Shown piece by piece: positions 18,186 to 27,132 of a stretch of 64,000 nucleotides of DNA. The translations under genes were made by a program, and so were the position numbers. This DNA comes from Flavobacteriales bacterium (GTDB lineage: Bacteria; Bacteroidota; Bacteroidia; Flavobacteriales; Flavobacteriaceae), in the NCBI GenBank assembly GCA_024643405.1, contig JAHENA010000005.1:1-64000 (forward strand), written 5' to 3'. Each line of letters starts with the position of its first letter. Position 1 is the stretch's first letter. Below the pieces are notes generated by a model, which saw only the letters and a list, made by a program, of their open reading frames with translations, had not been told where the DNA came from and did not search any database.

Positions 18186-19982
18186 TTACTCTCGTTTTGG
18201 TTTACTCAAAATGGGCTTATTTTTTATAAGTTGCTTTTTGTCTTTTATGTTTTGAGGTATTTTTCTAGATGCTTTTGACTCTTGTTCATTATTAGTGTTT
18301 GACTTTTTGTCTGCAGATTCTATTCTATCAAGCATGGCATCATCAAAAAACTCTTCTTGTGGTACATAATCATCTAAGCCTGTTATTTTTGGCAAAACCA
18401 GAGGTGGATCATCTTTAAACAAATCATCAATACTTTTTATTTGTTCTTCTTCACGCCAATCGAAACCTTTTAATAATTTTTCTTTATCTGGAAATGTAGA
18501 CTCAGGATATATTTTACCATCAATTTGATTTATTTTTTTAACTTCTTCAATAAGCTTTTTATCTAAATAAATTTTAATACTTCCTGACTTAGCTTTGTCA
18601 ATACCTACCAATTCGTTTAAATCATTTCTAAAATAATAGATAGACTCTGCGTTTTTAATAACATCAACGGTTTTTAATTCGTTTTCCTCATTAAATAACC
18701 CAACTAAGCGTTGACCTGCAATTTGATTAAAACCCGCTTCAAGAGTGTCTTTACTTATTAAAAAGGCATTTTTGAATACAATAAGAGAATCTAATTTTTC
18801 GGTTTCAGGATTTGAAATAAGGTGAATAGTATCTCCGGTCATTTGGTTGCCAATATTCCATAAAATAGGTTTTCTTTTGGTTGAAAAAGCATCTCCTGTT
18901 GAATATTTAGAAATGTTGATAAGTTGTGTTAATCCCTGTTCATGATTCACGTGAACCGAATCTGCTTTTCCACTCATGTCAGATTTGTAAAGTCTCACAT
19001 TTCTAAAAGCACGAGTAATTCTTTTTTCAGGTTTACCAGTTACCATTAAGGTATCAGCATGCATATAAATAGAATCATTTTCTTGAACCGTGATTGCTAA
19101 TGCACGTCTAGTTATGAAAACGGAATCTTTTTCTTTAAAAACTTCAGCATAATGGCCTTTAACAATACTATGGTTTAAAGTATCTGTAACCTTTATGTTA
19201 TTGGTCGCAGAGGCAAAACTTATGTTATTATCAAAATATAAGCTATCCCCTTCTATGATTCTGTTATCATAATCAATTCTTGATTTTTTTAAGGCATAAC
19301 CAATTTTGGTTTTGGTGTCGTAATACCCTTTTTCACAATAAGTAACACTTTCTTCAGTTGTAATGGTTGAAGGGCCAAATAAATAAGCTTTGCCTGTATC
19401 TGAATAAAAATCAAAATAATTTGATTTTATGGTGGCATCCGGATTAACTAAAACAACATCCGTTACAAATTGATATTTTTTCAAATTCATATAGTAACGT
19501 CCAATTTTACTGGTAATAGTGCCAGAAGTATCTTTAACTACGGTACCGCCATTTCTATAAAATGCTTGTTGTTTTTCTCGGTCAAAATATAAAGTATCAG
19601 AAGTAATAGTTGAATTTGGGTCTGTTAAAACCACATCACCACTGGCAAAGGCTAATTTGGTAAGACCACTATATTCAATGTATTTTGAATTCATATTGAT
19701 GGTATCTCCTTGAATCAGTTTTACATGGCCATAAGCCTCAATAAAATTCTCTTTACCGTAATAATAGGCTTTGTCACACCACATATTGATACTTTCATGG
19801 ACAATATGAATTTGTTGGGAATCATCGCGGGTTAAAATTTTAGCTCCAGGATACTCGGCTTCATTAAAGGTTAAGAAACCAGAGTATTCAATCTCAATTT
19901 TTTTTTGGTCTTGTGCTTTTAAACTGAAAGCAAAAGCCAAAAAACAAAAAAGGAGTAGATATATTGATTTTAATGTATTCAA
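18186..19982 (-). CDS. OstA-like protein (LptA/LptD N-terminal-like periplasmic domain)
   Basis: Exported protein of 598 residues with a signal peptide ending in FAFSLKAQ. Much of the body is beta-rich, with repeated phrases such as AYYYGKENFIEAYGHVKLIQGDTINMNSKYIEYSG, LTDPNSTITSDTLYFDREKQQAFY and GKAYLFGPSTITTEES. These are the jellyroll strands of the OstA/LptA/LptD-N fold that carries lipopolysaccharide across the periplasm. No C-terminal barrel is present; the tail is Lys/Glu-rich (KASRKIPQNIKDKKQLIK). I infer a role in LPS transport or outer-membrane assembly; Bacteroidota commonly carry this free-standing form. Confidence 0.82.
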   Translation of the reverse strand: MNTLKSIYLLLFCFLAFAFSLKAQDQKKIEIEYSGFLTFNEAEYPGAKILTRDDSQQIHIVHESINMWCDKAYYYGKENFIEAYGHVKLIQGDTINMNSKYIEYSGLTKLAFASGDVVLTDPNSTITSDTLYFDREKQQAFYRNGGTVVKDTSGTITSKIGRYYMNLKKYQFVTDVVLVNPDATIKSNYFDFYSDTGKAYLFGPSTITTEESVTYCEKGYYDTKTKIGYALKKSRIDYDNRIIEGDSLYFDNNISFASATNNIKVTDTLNHSIVKGHYAEVFKEKDSVFITRRALAITVQENDSIYMHADTLMVTGKPEKRITRAFRNVRLYKSDMSGKADSVHVNHEQGLTQLINISKYSTGDAFSTKRKPILWNIGNQMTGDTIHLISNPETEKLDSLIVFKNAFLISKDTLEAGFNQIAGQRLVGLFNEENELKTVDVIKNAESIYYFRNDLNELVGIDKAKSGSIKIYLDKKLIEEVKKINQIDGKIYPESTFPDKEKLLKGFDWREEEQIKSIDDLFKDDPPLVLPKITGLDDYVPQEEFFDDAMLDRIESADKKSNTNNEQESKASRKIPQNIKDKKQLIKNKPILSKPKRE

Positions 19983-19999
19983 ATCAGCTTTGTTTGTCG

Positions 20000-20007
20000 C
20001 AAAAATA
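20000..20007 (-). promoter_or_regulatory. Candidate -7 element for the OstA-like gene
   Basis: Forward CAAAAATA reads TATTTTTG on the minus strand, an exact TAnnTTTG match 18 bp before the ATG and just downstream of the purA terminator. No -33 box is evident. Confidence 0.4.
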
Positions 20008-20041
20008 ACGATAATTATAATGTTTCAGTACAATGAATCAA

Positions 20042-20070
20042 AAAACGCTTCAATTTTTTTGAAGCGTTTT
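20042..20070 (-). terminator. Intrinsic terminator of purA
   Basis: A perfect 12-bp stem AAAACGCTTCAA/TTGAAGCGTTTT with a 5-nt loop lies 27 bp beyond the purA stop. On the minus strand it is followed by TTTTTTG. Confidence 0.88.
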
Positions 20071-20096
20071 ATAAATATATAATTTGATTATTTACT

Positions 20097-21377
20097 TTAT
20101 TTTTTATTTCTAAAAATAGTTTGTTTTCTGTCAGGTCCAACTGAGACGATGGTAATTGGAATCTCAAGTTCTTTTTCTAAAAACTGAATGTAATCATTTA
20201 GTTCTTTAGGTAGTTGACCTGCTTCTGACATTTTGGTCAAATCTTCATTCCAACCTTTAAATTCAGTGTAAACAGGCTGCACATTTTCTGGTTCAATATT
20301 ATACGGAAAATGGGTGATAACATCTCCTTTATAATTATAGGCAGTACAAACTTTTAGTTTTTTAAAACCTGAAAGAACATCGCCTTTCATCATCATTAAT
20401 TGTGTGACACCATTTACTTGACACGCATATCTCAAGGCTACTAAATCAAGCCATCCACAACGTCTTGGTCTTCCTGTTGTGGCTCCAAATTCCTGACCAA
20501 CACGACTCATTGTAGCACCATCTTCATCAAATAATTCCGTCGGAAATGGTCCTGAACCAACGCGTGTTGTGTACGCTTTAAAAATACCAAATACATCCCC
20601 TATTTGGCTTGGTGAAACCCCTAAACCAGTGCAAGCTCCTGCAGCGGTTGTATTACTAGAGGTAACATAAGGATAGGTTCCAAAGTCAATATCTAATAAG
20701 GAGCCTTGCGCCCCTTCAGCAAGAATGGTTCTGCCTTGTTTTTGCGCTTGATACAAATATTCTTCTGAATCAATAAATGTAATGGATTTCAAAACTTTAA
20801 CAGCTTCAAAAAATTCTTTTTCAAGTTCTGCTAAATCATACTGAATATCTACATTGTAATAAGAAATCATGGATTCATGCTTATCTGCCAATGCTCTATA
20901 GCGCTCCTTCCAGTCACTTAATTCTAAATCCCCAACACGAAGCCCATTTCTGCCAGTTTTGTCCATATAAGTCGGTCCAATGCCTTTAAGTGTTGAACCA
21001 ATTTTCGCTTTGCCTTTGGCCGTTTCACTTGCGGCATCTAATAAGCGATGGGTAGGTAATATGATATGAGCCTTTCTGGAAATCAACATTGATTTTCTAT
21101 AATCAACATGTTGTTCTTCGAGCTTATCTAATTCCTTTTTAAATATAACAGGATCAATTACAACGCCGTTACCTACTAAATTAGTCGTATTATCATGAAA
21201 AATACCAGATGGAATGGTGTGTAAAACATGTTTTCTACCATTAAAAACTAAGGTGTGTCCTGCGTTTGGTCCACCTTGAAAACGTGCTATAATATTGTAT
21301 TTTGATGTTAGTACGTCAACAATTTTTCCTTTGCCTTCGTCTCCCCATTGTAAGCCTAATAGTAAATCTACTGCCAT
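20097..21377 (-). CDS. purA: Adenylosuccinate synthase
   Basis: Joins IMP and aspartate with GTP to give adenylosuccinate, the first committed step to AMP. The 426 residues match the family length. Seen: VDLLLGLQWGDEGKGKIVDVL with the catalytic Asp and P-loop, FQGGPNAGHTLV with the catalytic His, GIGPTYMDKTGRNGLRVGDL, LAEGAQGSLLDIDFGTYPYVTSSNT, GSGPFPTEL and GRPRRCGWLDLVALRY. It is the last gene of an apparent RSH-fur-purA run (13 bp after fur) and ends at a strong terminator. Because (p)ppGpp inhibits PurA in several bacteria, the linkage to RSH is noteworthy. Confidence 0.97.
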   Translation of the reverse strand: MAVDLLLGLQWGDEGKGKIVDVLTSKYNIIARFQGGPNAGHTLVFNGRKHVLHTIPSGIFHDNTTNLVGNGVVIDPVIFKKELDKLEEQHVDYRKSMLISRKAHIILPTHRLLDAASETAKGKAKIGSTLKGIGPTYMDKTGRNGLRVGDLELSDWKERYRALADKHESMISYYNVDIQYDLAELEKEFFEAVKVLKSITFIDSEEYLYQAQKQGRTILAEGAQGSLLDIDFGTYPYVTSSNTTAAGACTGLGVSPSQIGDVFGIFKAYTTRVGSGPFPTELFDEDGATMSRVGQEFGATTGRPRRCGWLDLVALRYACQVNGVTQLMMMKGDVLSGFKKLKVCTAYNYKGDVITHFPYNIEPENVQPVYTEFKGWNEDLTKMSEAGQLPKELNDYIQFLEKELEIPITIVSVGPDRKQTIFRNKK

Positions 21378-21389
21378 TGTAATTTTTAA

Positions 21390-21842
21390 TTATTTTTTTG
21401 CTTTTCTATGTCCATAGAAGTAGAGTGAATGATTATTGATTTCAATATCAAAAACTTCTTCTATTGTTTTTTTTATAGATTGTATTCTAGGATCACAGAA
21501 TTCAATTACTTCTCCTGTATCCGTAAGAATTACATGGTCATGTTGTCTGTCAAAATATGATTTTTCGTAATGTGCTTGATTTTGACCAAATTGATGTTTT
21601 CTAACAAGGCCACATTCTAACAGTAATTCAATGGTGTTATAAAGAGTTGCACGAGAAACGCGATACTTTTTGTTTTTCATGCTGAGATATAAAGATTCTA
21701 TATCAAAATGTTCTGTTTTATTATAAATTTCTTGAAGAATAGCATAGCGTTCAGGAGTTTTACGATGTCCATTACCTTCTAAAAAGGCCGTAAAGACATT
21801 CTTAACAATATCCTGATTTTTTGTATCCACTTTTACATTCAT
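21390..21842 (-). CDS. Fur/PerR-family transcriptional regulator
   Basis: Metal- or peroxide-responsive DNA-binding repressor of 150 residues. The winged helix includes [15 protein letters not shown] and the recognition helix [23 protein letters not shown]. The dimerisation part has [23 protein letters not shown], which aligns with the usual HDHLICxxCGxVIEF. The CxxC of the structural zinc site is replaced (LTDT), and only Cys77 and Cys116 remain. His101 and His103 of the regulatory metal site are kept. It could be Fur, PerR or Zur, and the sequence alone does not decide. It lies between RSH (23 bp) and purA (13 bp). Confidence 0.88.
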   Translation of the reverse strand: MNVKVDTKNQDIVKNVFTAFLEGNGHRKTPERYAILQEIYNKTEHFDIESLYLSMKNKKYRVSRATLYNTIELLLECGLVRKHQFGQNQAHYEKSYFDRQHDHVILTDTGEVIEFCDPRIQSIKKTIEEVFDIEINNHSLYFYGHRKAKK

Positions 21843-21865
21843 AATCTCAAGACAAATTTACACTT

Positions 21866-24085
21866 TTATACTCTATTCACTTTATCTATCCCATTAATTT
21901 TTTTAAGTTTTTCAATTAGTTTTTTAACAAGCGTATTGTTTTTTACAATAATATTTATTTTGCCTGTAAATAAACCATCGTCACTTTCAAAACTTAAACT
22001 TTTCATGTTGACGTGCATATTTGATGATATCTCCTGAGTAATTTCATTGACAAGACCCATGTGGTCAATTCCTGAAACTCTTATCTGAACTAAAAATTCT
22101 TGTTGGGTAGAATCAATCCATTTGGCAGACATGATTCTGTAAGCGTAATTAGATTGTAAACTCACAGCGTTCGGGCAGTTTTTTTTATGAACTTTGATAC
22201 CTTCTGTAACGGTTAAAAAACCAAAAACCTCATCACCTGGAATAGGATTGCAGCAATTGGCCAATTTATAATCTAATTTTTCTTCTTCTTTGCCAAAAAC
22301 AATGGAATCATAATTTGATGTGACTTCTTCTTTTTCTATATCTTCTTTCTTGATGTTAGCCTTTCTGGTAATTTTATTTTTAATAAAACTCATTAAGGCA
22401 TTACTTCTAGAGGAAGCATAATCCTTTAGCATGCTATTGTCAATAGTACCAATACCAACTCTATAAAATAGGTCTAAACTTGTTTTAAGTTTAAAATAGT
22501 TAACTAACTCATTAATACTTGCTTCATTTAAAGTGATTTTTAACTGCTTTAACTTTCTTCTTAAAATCTCTTTTCCTTCTTCACCAACTTTTTTTCTGTC
22601 TTCTTTTAATGCTGATTTAATTTTACTTCTGGCTCTTGCAGTTGTTGCATAGTCAAGCCAGTTAGCTGTTGGCTTGGCGGTGTCAGAAGTTAAAATATCG
22701 ACCTGGTCTCCGCTTTGCAATTCATGACTTAGAGGAACCAGTTTTCCATTTACTTTAGTCCCCCTAGTTTTCATTCCAACTTCAGAGTGAATATTAAAAG
22801 CAAAATCTAATGCTGTTGCTCCTTTTGGTAATGATTTCAGTTCCCCTTTAGGCGTAAAAACAAATATTTCTTTTGAATAGAGATTGAGTTTAAATTGCTC
22901 AACAAAATCAACGGCATTTATATCTGGATTTTCAAGAGCTTCTTGTAATCTATTAATCCAGTTTTCTAAATTGTCTTCTTTTTCTTCGTCCTGTTTATAT
23001 TTGTAATGAGCGGCATATCCTTTTTCAGCGATTTCATTCATGCGCTCACTTCGTATTTGTACCTCAACCCATCGGCCTTTTGGCCCCATCACAGTGATAT
23101 GCAGTGCTTCATAACCAGTAGATTTTGGTGAAGAAATCCAGTCTCGGAGTCTAATGGGGTTTGGTCTAAAATGATCCGTTACAATGGAATATATTTTCCA
23201 TGCAATAAATTTTTCGTTTTCCGGGTCACTTTTATAAATAATTCTAATGGCAAACTTATCATAAACCTCATCAAAGGAAACTCCTTGTTTCAACATTTTT
23301 CGTCGTATTGAAAAAATAGATTTAGGCCTGCCTTTTATAGTATATTTAAGATGCTCTTTGTCCAAAGAAAGTTTAATAACATGGCTAAACTCATTTATAT
23401 ATTGGTCTTGCTCTTCTTTACTTTCTTTAATTTTAAATAATATATCGTTATAAACTTCTGGTTCTGTATATTTTAAGCCTAAATCTTCAAGTTCTGTTTT
23501 TATATTATAGAGTCCGATTCTATGGGCTAATGGGGCATAAATATAGAGTGTTTCTGAGGCAATTTTGACTTGCTTATCTGGACGCATGGCATCCATGGTT
23601 TGCATATTATGCAGTCTGTCTGCAATTTTTATAATAATTACCCTAACATCATCATTAAGAGTAAGAAGCATTTTACGAAAATTTTCTGCTTGTAAAGAGG
23701 CATGCATATCTTGCTCCTTACTTAAAGAAGAAATTTTAGTTAATCCATCGACAATTTTAGCAACTGTTTTTCCAAAAAGGCGCTCAATATCTTCAATTGA
23801 GATGTCTTTATTATCTTCAACCACATCATGTAGTAATGCAGCAGCAATGGATGTTGCATCTAAGCCTATTTCTTGTGCAACAATTCTTGCAACGGCCAGA
23901 GGATGAAAAATATAGGCTTCCCCAGATTTTCTGCGTTGGTTTTTATGGCCATCAAGTGCCACATCAAAAGCACTTCGTATAAGTTTTTTATCCTCGTCTG
24001 TTAGTGTTCGGTAACTTACTTTTAATAACTCTTTGTAGGCTTTGGCAATGGCTGCATTTTCTTTTTCTATAGCTTCATCTGTCAT
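21866..24085 (-). CDS. Bifunctional (p)ppGpp synthetase/hydrolase (RelA/SpoT homologue)
   Basis: Stringent-response enzyme, 739 residues with the full long-RSH layout. The N-terminal HD hydrolase has HPLAVARIVAQE, ALLHDVVEDN and IIKIADRLHNMQTM, so hydrolysis should be active. The synthetase domain has GRPKSIFSIRRKM, YDKFAIRIIY, STGYEALHITV and VEVQIRSERMNEIAEKGYAAHYKYK. A TGS domain follows (IFVFTPKGELKSLPKGATALDFAFNIH), then a zinc-finger-like CCNPIPGDEVFGF...HKKNCPNA stretch and a C-terminal ACT domain (VNEITQEISSNMHVNMKSLSF). It is probably the first gene of an RSH-fur-purA operon; rdgB lies 70 bp upstream on the same strand. Confidence 0.95.
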   Translation of the reverse strand: MTDEAIEKENAAIAKAYKELLKVSYRTLTDEDKKLIRSAFDVALDGHKNQRRKSGEAYIFHPLAVARIVAQEIGLDATSIAAALLHDVVEDNKDISIEDIERLFGKTVAKIVDGLTKISSLSKEQDMHASLQAENFRKMLLTLNDDVRVIIIKIADRLHNMQTMDAMRPDKQVKIASETLYIYAPLAHRIGLYNIKTELEDLGLKYTEPEVYNDILFKIKESKEEQDQYINEFSHVIKLSLDKEHLKYTIKGRPKSIFSIRRKMLKQGVSFDEVYDKFAIRIIYKSDPENEKFIAWKIYSIVTDHFRPNPIRLRDWISSPKSTGYEALHITVMGPKGRWVEVQIRSERMNEIAEKGYAAHYKYKQDEEKEDNLENWINRLQEALENPDINAVDFVEQFKLNLYSKEIFVFTPKGELKSLPKGATALDFAFNIHSEVGMKTRGTKVNGKLVPLSHELQSGDQVDILTSDTAKPTANWLDYATTARARSKIKSALKEDRKKVGEEGKEILRRKLKQLKITLNEASINELVNYFKLKTSLDLFYRVGIGTIDNSMLKDYASSRSNALMSFIKNKITRKANIKKEDIEKEEVTSNYDSIVFGKEEEKLDYKLANCCNPIPGDEVFGFLTVTEGIKVHKKNCPNAVSLQSNYAYRIMSAKWIDSTQQEFLVQIRVSGIDHMGLVNEITQEISSNMHVNMKSLSFESDDGLFTGKINIIVKNNTLVKKLIEKLKKINGIDKVNRV

Positions 24086-24155
24086 AAACTAAAAATAGCA
24101 TAAAGAATATTAACATACAACAGCTTTGTTGTTTTTAATTTCTCAAATAATATGT

Positions 24156-24728
24156 TCAAATATTTAAAAAATGGACCAGTAATTGAATGGCTTTACCTCG
24201 ATGGCTAATTTTATTTTTCTGGGTTAAATCCATTTCAGCAAAAGTCTCGTTAAATCCAATAGGTTTAAAAATAGGATCATACCCAAATCCTTTTTTTCCT
24301 TCTTTTGTTTCAGTAATGATTCCCTCACATACACCTTCAAAAGTATGTAGCTTATTGTTAATATGTAAGGCAATGACTGTTTTAAATTGTGCTTTTCTGT
24401 TTGTTTGATTTTTAAGACTTTCAAGTAATTTTTGCATATTATCATCAGCATTTCTTTGTTCTCCAGCATAACGCGCTGAATAAACACCTGGTTCTCCATT
24501 TAAAACAGTTACTTCAAGTCCGGTATCATCAGCAAAGCAATCATAACCGTAGTGCTTTTTTATATACTCTGCCTTTTGAATAGCGTTGCCCTTAATGGTG
24601 TTTCGTGTTTCTGGAATGTCTTCAAAACAGCCAATTTCTTTTAAACTCAGTAGTTTAATATTTTTAGGTATTAGGTTTTGTACCTCTTTAATTTTATTTT
24701 GATTGTTCGTAGCAAAAACGAGTTGCAT
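24156..24728 (-). CDS. rdgB: Non-canonical purine NTP pyrophosphatase (RdgB/HAM1)
   Basis: Removes deaminated purine nucleotides (dITP, XTP) from the pool by hydrolysis to the monophosphate. Its 190 residues carry LVFATNNQNKIKEVQNL at the N-terminus, the metal-binding DCFADDTGLEVTVLNGEPGVYSARYAG, GFGYDPIF and the C-terminal KISHRGKAIQLL. The track also lists shadow ORFs on both strands here. A TAGCTTTG -7-like box on the minus strand (forward 24766-24773) may be its promoter, within the 139-bp gap shared with the divergent M1 peptidase gene. Confidence 0.95.
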   Translation of the reverse strand: MQLVFATNNQNKIKEVQNLIPKNIKLLSLKEIGCFEDIPETRNTIKGNAIQKAEYIKKHYGYDCFADDTGLEVTVLNGEPGVYSARYAGEQRNADDNMQKLLESLKNQTNRKAQFKTVIALHINNKLHTFEGVCEGIITETKEGKKGFGYDPIFKPIGFNETFAEMDLTQKNKISHRGKAIQLLVHFLNI

Positions 24729-24867
24729 AAATAGTTTAATTTGAAAGTTTTTTATCGAATTTAAACAAAGCTAAAATTAAAATTGAGACGGTAATTTTAA
24801 ATGTTAAAAATCTCTCTAAAATTTATATATTGTCCTCTTAAAATTTAATCATATAATATCTTCTTAA

Positions 24868-27087
24868 ATGAAACAGATTCTAATCATTGTTTTTTCATTT
24901 TTTTTAACCTTTAACAGTTATTCTCAAAACCAGCCATGGCAAGGTAAATTTGAGCCCATTGATAATTTGATTAATCAACCAAATTCTTTTAGAGCTGCCA
25001 GTGGAGCACCAGGAAAGGATTACTGGCAACAACGTGCTAATTATAAAATTGATGTGGTTTTAGATGAAAAGAATAATACGATTAATGGTGAAGAAACAAT
25101 TACTTATTTTAATAATTCACCTGATGATTTAAGTTATTTATGGATTCAACTGGAACAGAATGTCAATAAAAAAGGCAGTGAAGATTTTGGTTCAGTAAAT
25201 AACGGTATCGCTGAAGGGATGAGTACACGTCAGATGCAGTTTCTTACAAGAGCTATTGATTTTCCGGCAGGATATACCATTAAATTTATTAAAGACGAAA
25301 ATGGAAATGCTATCAAATCATTGGTAAATAATACCATGATGAAAGTGCTTCTGAATCAGCCTTTAAAATCTGGTGAATCTTTAAGTTTTTCAATAGGATG
25401 GTCTTATCCAATTACAGACAGAAGTATGTTTTTATTGTCAAGAGAAGGCTATGAATATTTTCCAGAAGATGATAATACCGTTTATTTAATTGCACATTGG
25501 TTTCCTAGAATGGCAGTTTATAATGATACTGAAGGTTGGCAAAATCAACAGTTTAACCGGTTGGGAGAGTTTGCTCTTGAATTTGGTAATTATGAAGTAA
25601 ATATTTCTGTGCCAGAAGATCATATTATTGCCTCAACAGGTGAATTACAAAACAGCAGTGAAGTTTTGAGCAAAACAGAACTTAAACGAATAGAGGAAGC
25701 CAGAAAATCTTTTGATAAGCCTGTATTAATTGTTACAAAAGAAGAAGCCGAAGCTAATGAGAAGGAAAAATCAACCAAGCTAAAAACATGGAAATTTAAG
25801 GCATTTAATGTTAGAGATTTCTCATTTGCGTCTTCTCGCAAATTTATTTGGGATGCACAGGCCGTAAAATTTTCTGATCATAACACTTTAGCTATGTCTT
25901 TTTATCCTAAAGAAGGCTTGCCTGTATGGCAGGAAGAATCTACAAAAGCAGTAGTTAATGCTTTGCAGGTGTATTCAGAGTCCACTTTTGAATATCCTTA
26001 TCCAGTGGCTATCTCTGTGAATACCTCAAATATTGGAATGGAATTTCCAATGATTAGTTTTAATGGAGGTCGTCCTGTTAATGGAAAAATGAGCGAAGGT
26101 GCTAAGCAAGGTATGATTGGAACCATTGTACACGAAGTTGGGCATAACTGGTTTCCAATGATTATCAGTTCTGATGAGCGCAAATGGATGTGGATGGATG
26201 AAGGTTTGAATACTTTTATTCATCAAAGAACCATAGCAGAACGTTATCCTCATTTTAATAGTGTCACACCGAAAATGATAGTACCATTTATGAGTGGTGA
26301 TAAAAGTATTATGAGACCTATTATGACGACTTCAGACAACGAATTATTCAGTCAATTTGGAGCAAATTTTTATTTAAAACCGACTGTAGGGCTGCAAATG
26401 TTAAGAAACTCCATAGTGGGAAAAGAACTTTTTGATCAGGCATTTAAAGAATATTGTAACAGATGGAAATACAAGCACCCTAATCCGGCTGATTTGTTCA
26501 GAACCCTTGAAGATGCCACAGCTGTAGATTTAGACTGGTTTTTTAAAGGATGGTTTTTTACTACGGATGAAGTAAACATGGAATTATCTGACGTGAAATG
26601 GTTTAAAGTTTATGAAGAATCTTTGAATATTGAAGATCAAAATAAGAATGTAAAAATGAAAATTGAAGGTGAAAATTCTGGTGGTAAATCTGAAGATTTT
26701 TCAAGTGGGCCTGAAGTAATAACAATGACCTCAACTTCAGACCAAGATTATGGTCAATTTTTATCAAGGCTTGATGAACCTGTGATTCGCAAGCAATTGT
26801 CGGGAAAGAATATTTATGAAGTGACTATAAAAAATGTAGGTGGTTTAGTCATGCCAGTAACGATTGAATGGATTTTTAAAGATGGAAGTACTGAAATTGA
26901 CAAGTTACCGGCTGAAATTTGGCGTCTAAATGAATATGAAATTAAGAAGACGTTTGTGAAAGACAAAGAGGTCACTCAAGTTAATTTAGATCCTAATTTT
27001 GAATTTGCTGATACGGACATGAATAATAACACTTTTCCTAAAAAGGAGGCACAATCTGATTTTGATAAGTTTAAAGGTAATAATTAA
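24868..27087 (+). CDS. M1 family metallopeptidase, exported
   Basis: Zinc aminopeptidase-like enzyme, 739 residues with a signal peptide ending in LTFNSYSQ, so it should be periplasmic or surface-located. The gluzincin site is GTIVHEVGHNWFPMII followed by WMDEGLNTFIHQRTIAE, giving HExxH plus the downstream Glu ligand. An N-terminal beta domain (YKIDVVLDEKNNTINGEETITYFN) resembles the M1 saddle domain. The exopeptidase GAMEN motif appears as SNIGMEFPMISF, an altered form, so strict aminopeptidase activity is uncertain. No T9SS tail is visible. It starts a plus-strand run with the acyl-CoA ligase. Confidence 0.9.
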   Translation: MKQILIIVFSFFLTFNSYSQNQPWQGKFEPIDNLINQPNSFRAASGAPGKDYWQQRANYKIDVVLDEKNNTINGEETITYFNNSPDDLSYLWIQLEQNVNKKGSEDFGSVNNGIAEGMSTRQMQFLTRAIDFPAGYTIKFIKDENGNAIKSLVNNTMMKVLLNQPLKSGESLSFSIGWSYPITDRSMFLLSREGYEYFPEDDNTVYLIAHWFPRMAVYNDTEGWQNQQFNRLGEFALEFGNYEVNISVPEDHIIASTGELQNSSEVLSKTELKRIEEARKSFDKPVLIVTKEEAEANEKEKSTKLKTWKFKAFNVRDFSFASSRKFIWDAQAVKFSDHNTLAMSFYPKEGLPVWQEESTKAVVNALQVYSESTFEYPYPVAISVNTSNIGMEFPMISFNGGRPVNGKMSEGAKQGMIGTIVHEVGHNWFPMIISSDERKWMWMDEGLNTFIHQRTIAERYPHFNSVTPKMIVPFMSGDKSIMRPIMTTSDNELFSQFGANFYLKPTVGLQMLRNSIVGKELFDQAFKEYCNRWKYKHPNPADLFRTLEDATAVDLDWFFKGWFFTTDEVNMELSDVKWFKVYEESLNIEDQNKNVKMKIEGENSGGKSEDFSSGPEVITMTSTSDQDYGQFLSRLDEPVIRKQLSGKNIYEVTIKNVGGLVMPVTIEWIFKDGSTEIDKLPAEIWRLNEYEIKKTFVKDKEVTQVNLDPNFEFADTDMNNNTFPKKEAQSDFDKFKGNN

Positions 27088-27132
27088 TAGACATCTAATA
27101 TACCAGTCGTTTTAAAATCAACCAACCAAAAG

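Noticed and set aside
23565-23982. Plus-strand ORFs opposite the RSH gene
   Set aside because: Cys- and Ser-rich shadows of a conserved minus-strand enzyme.
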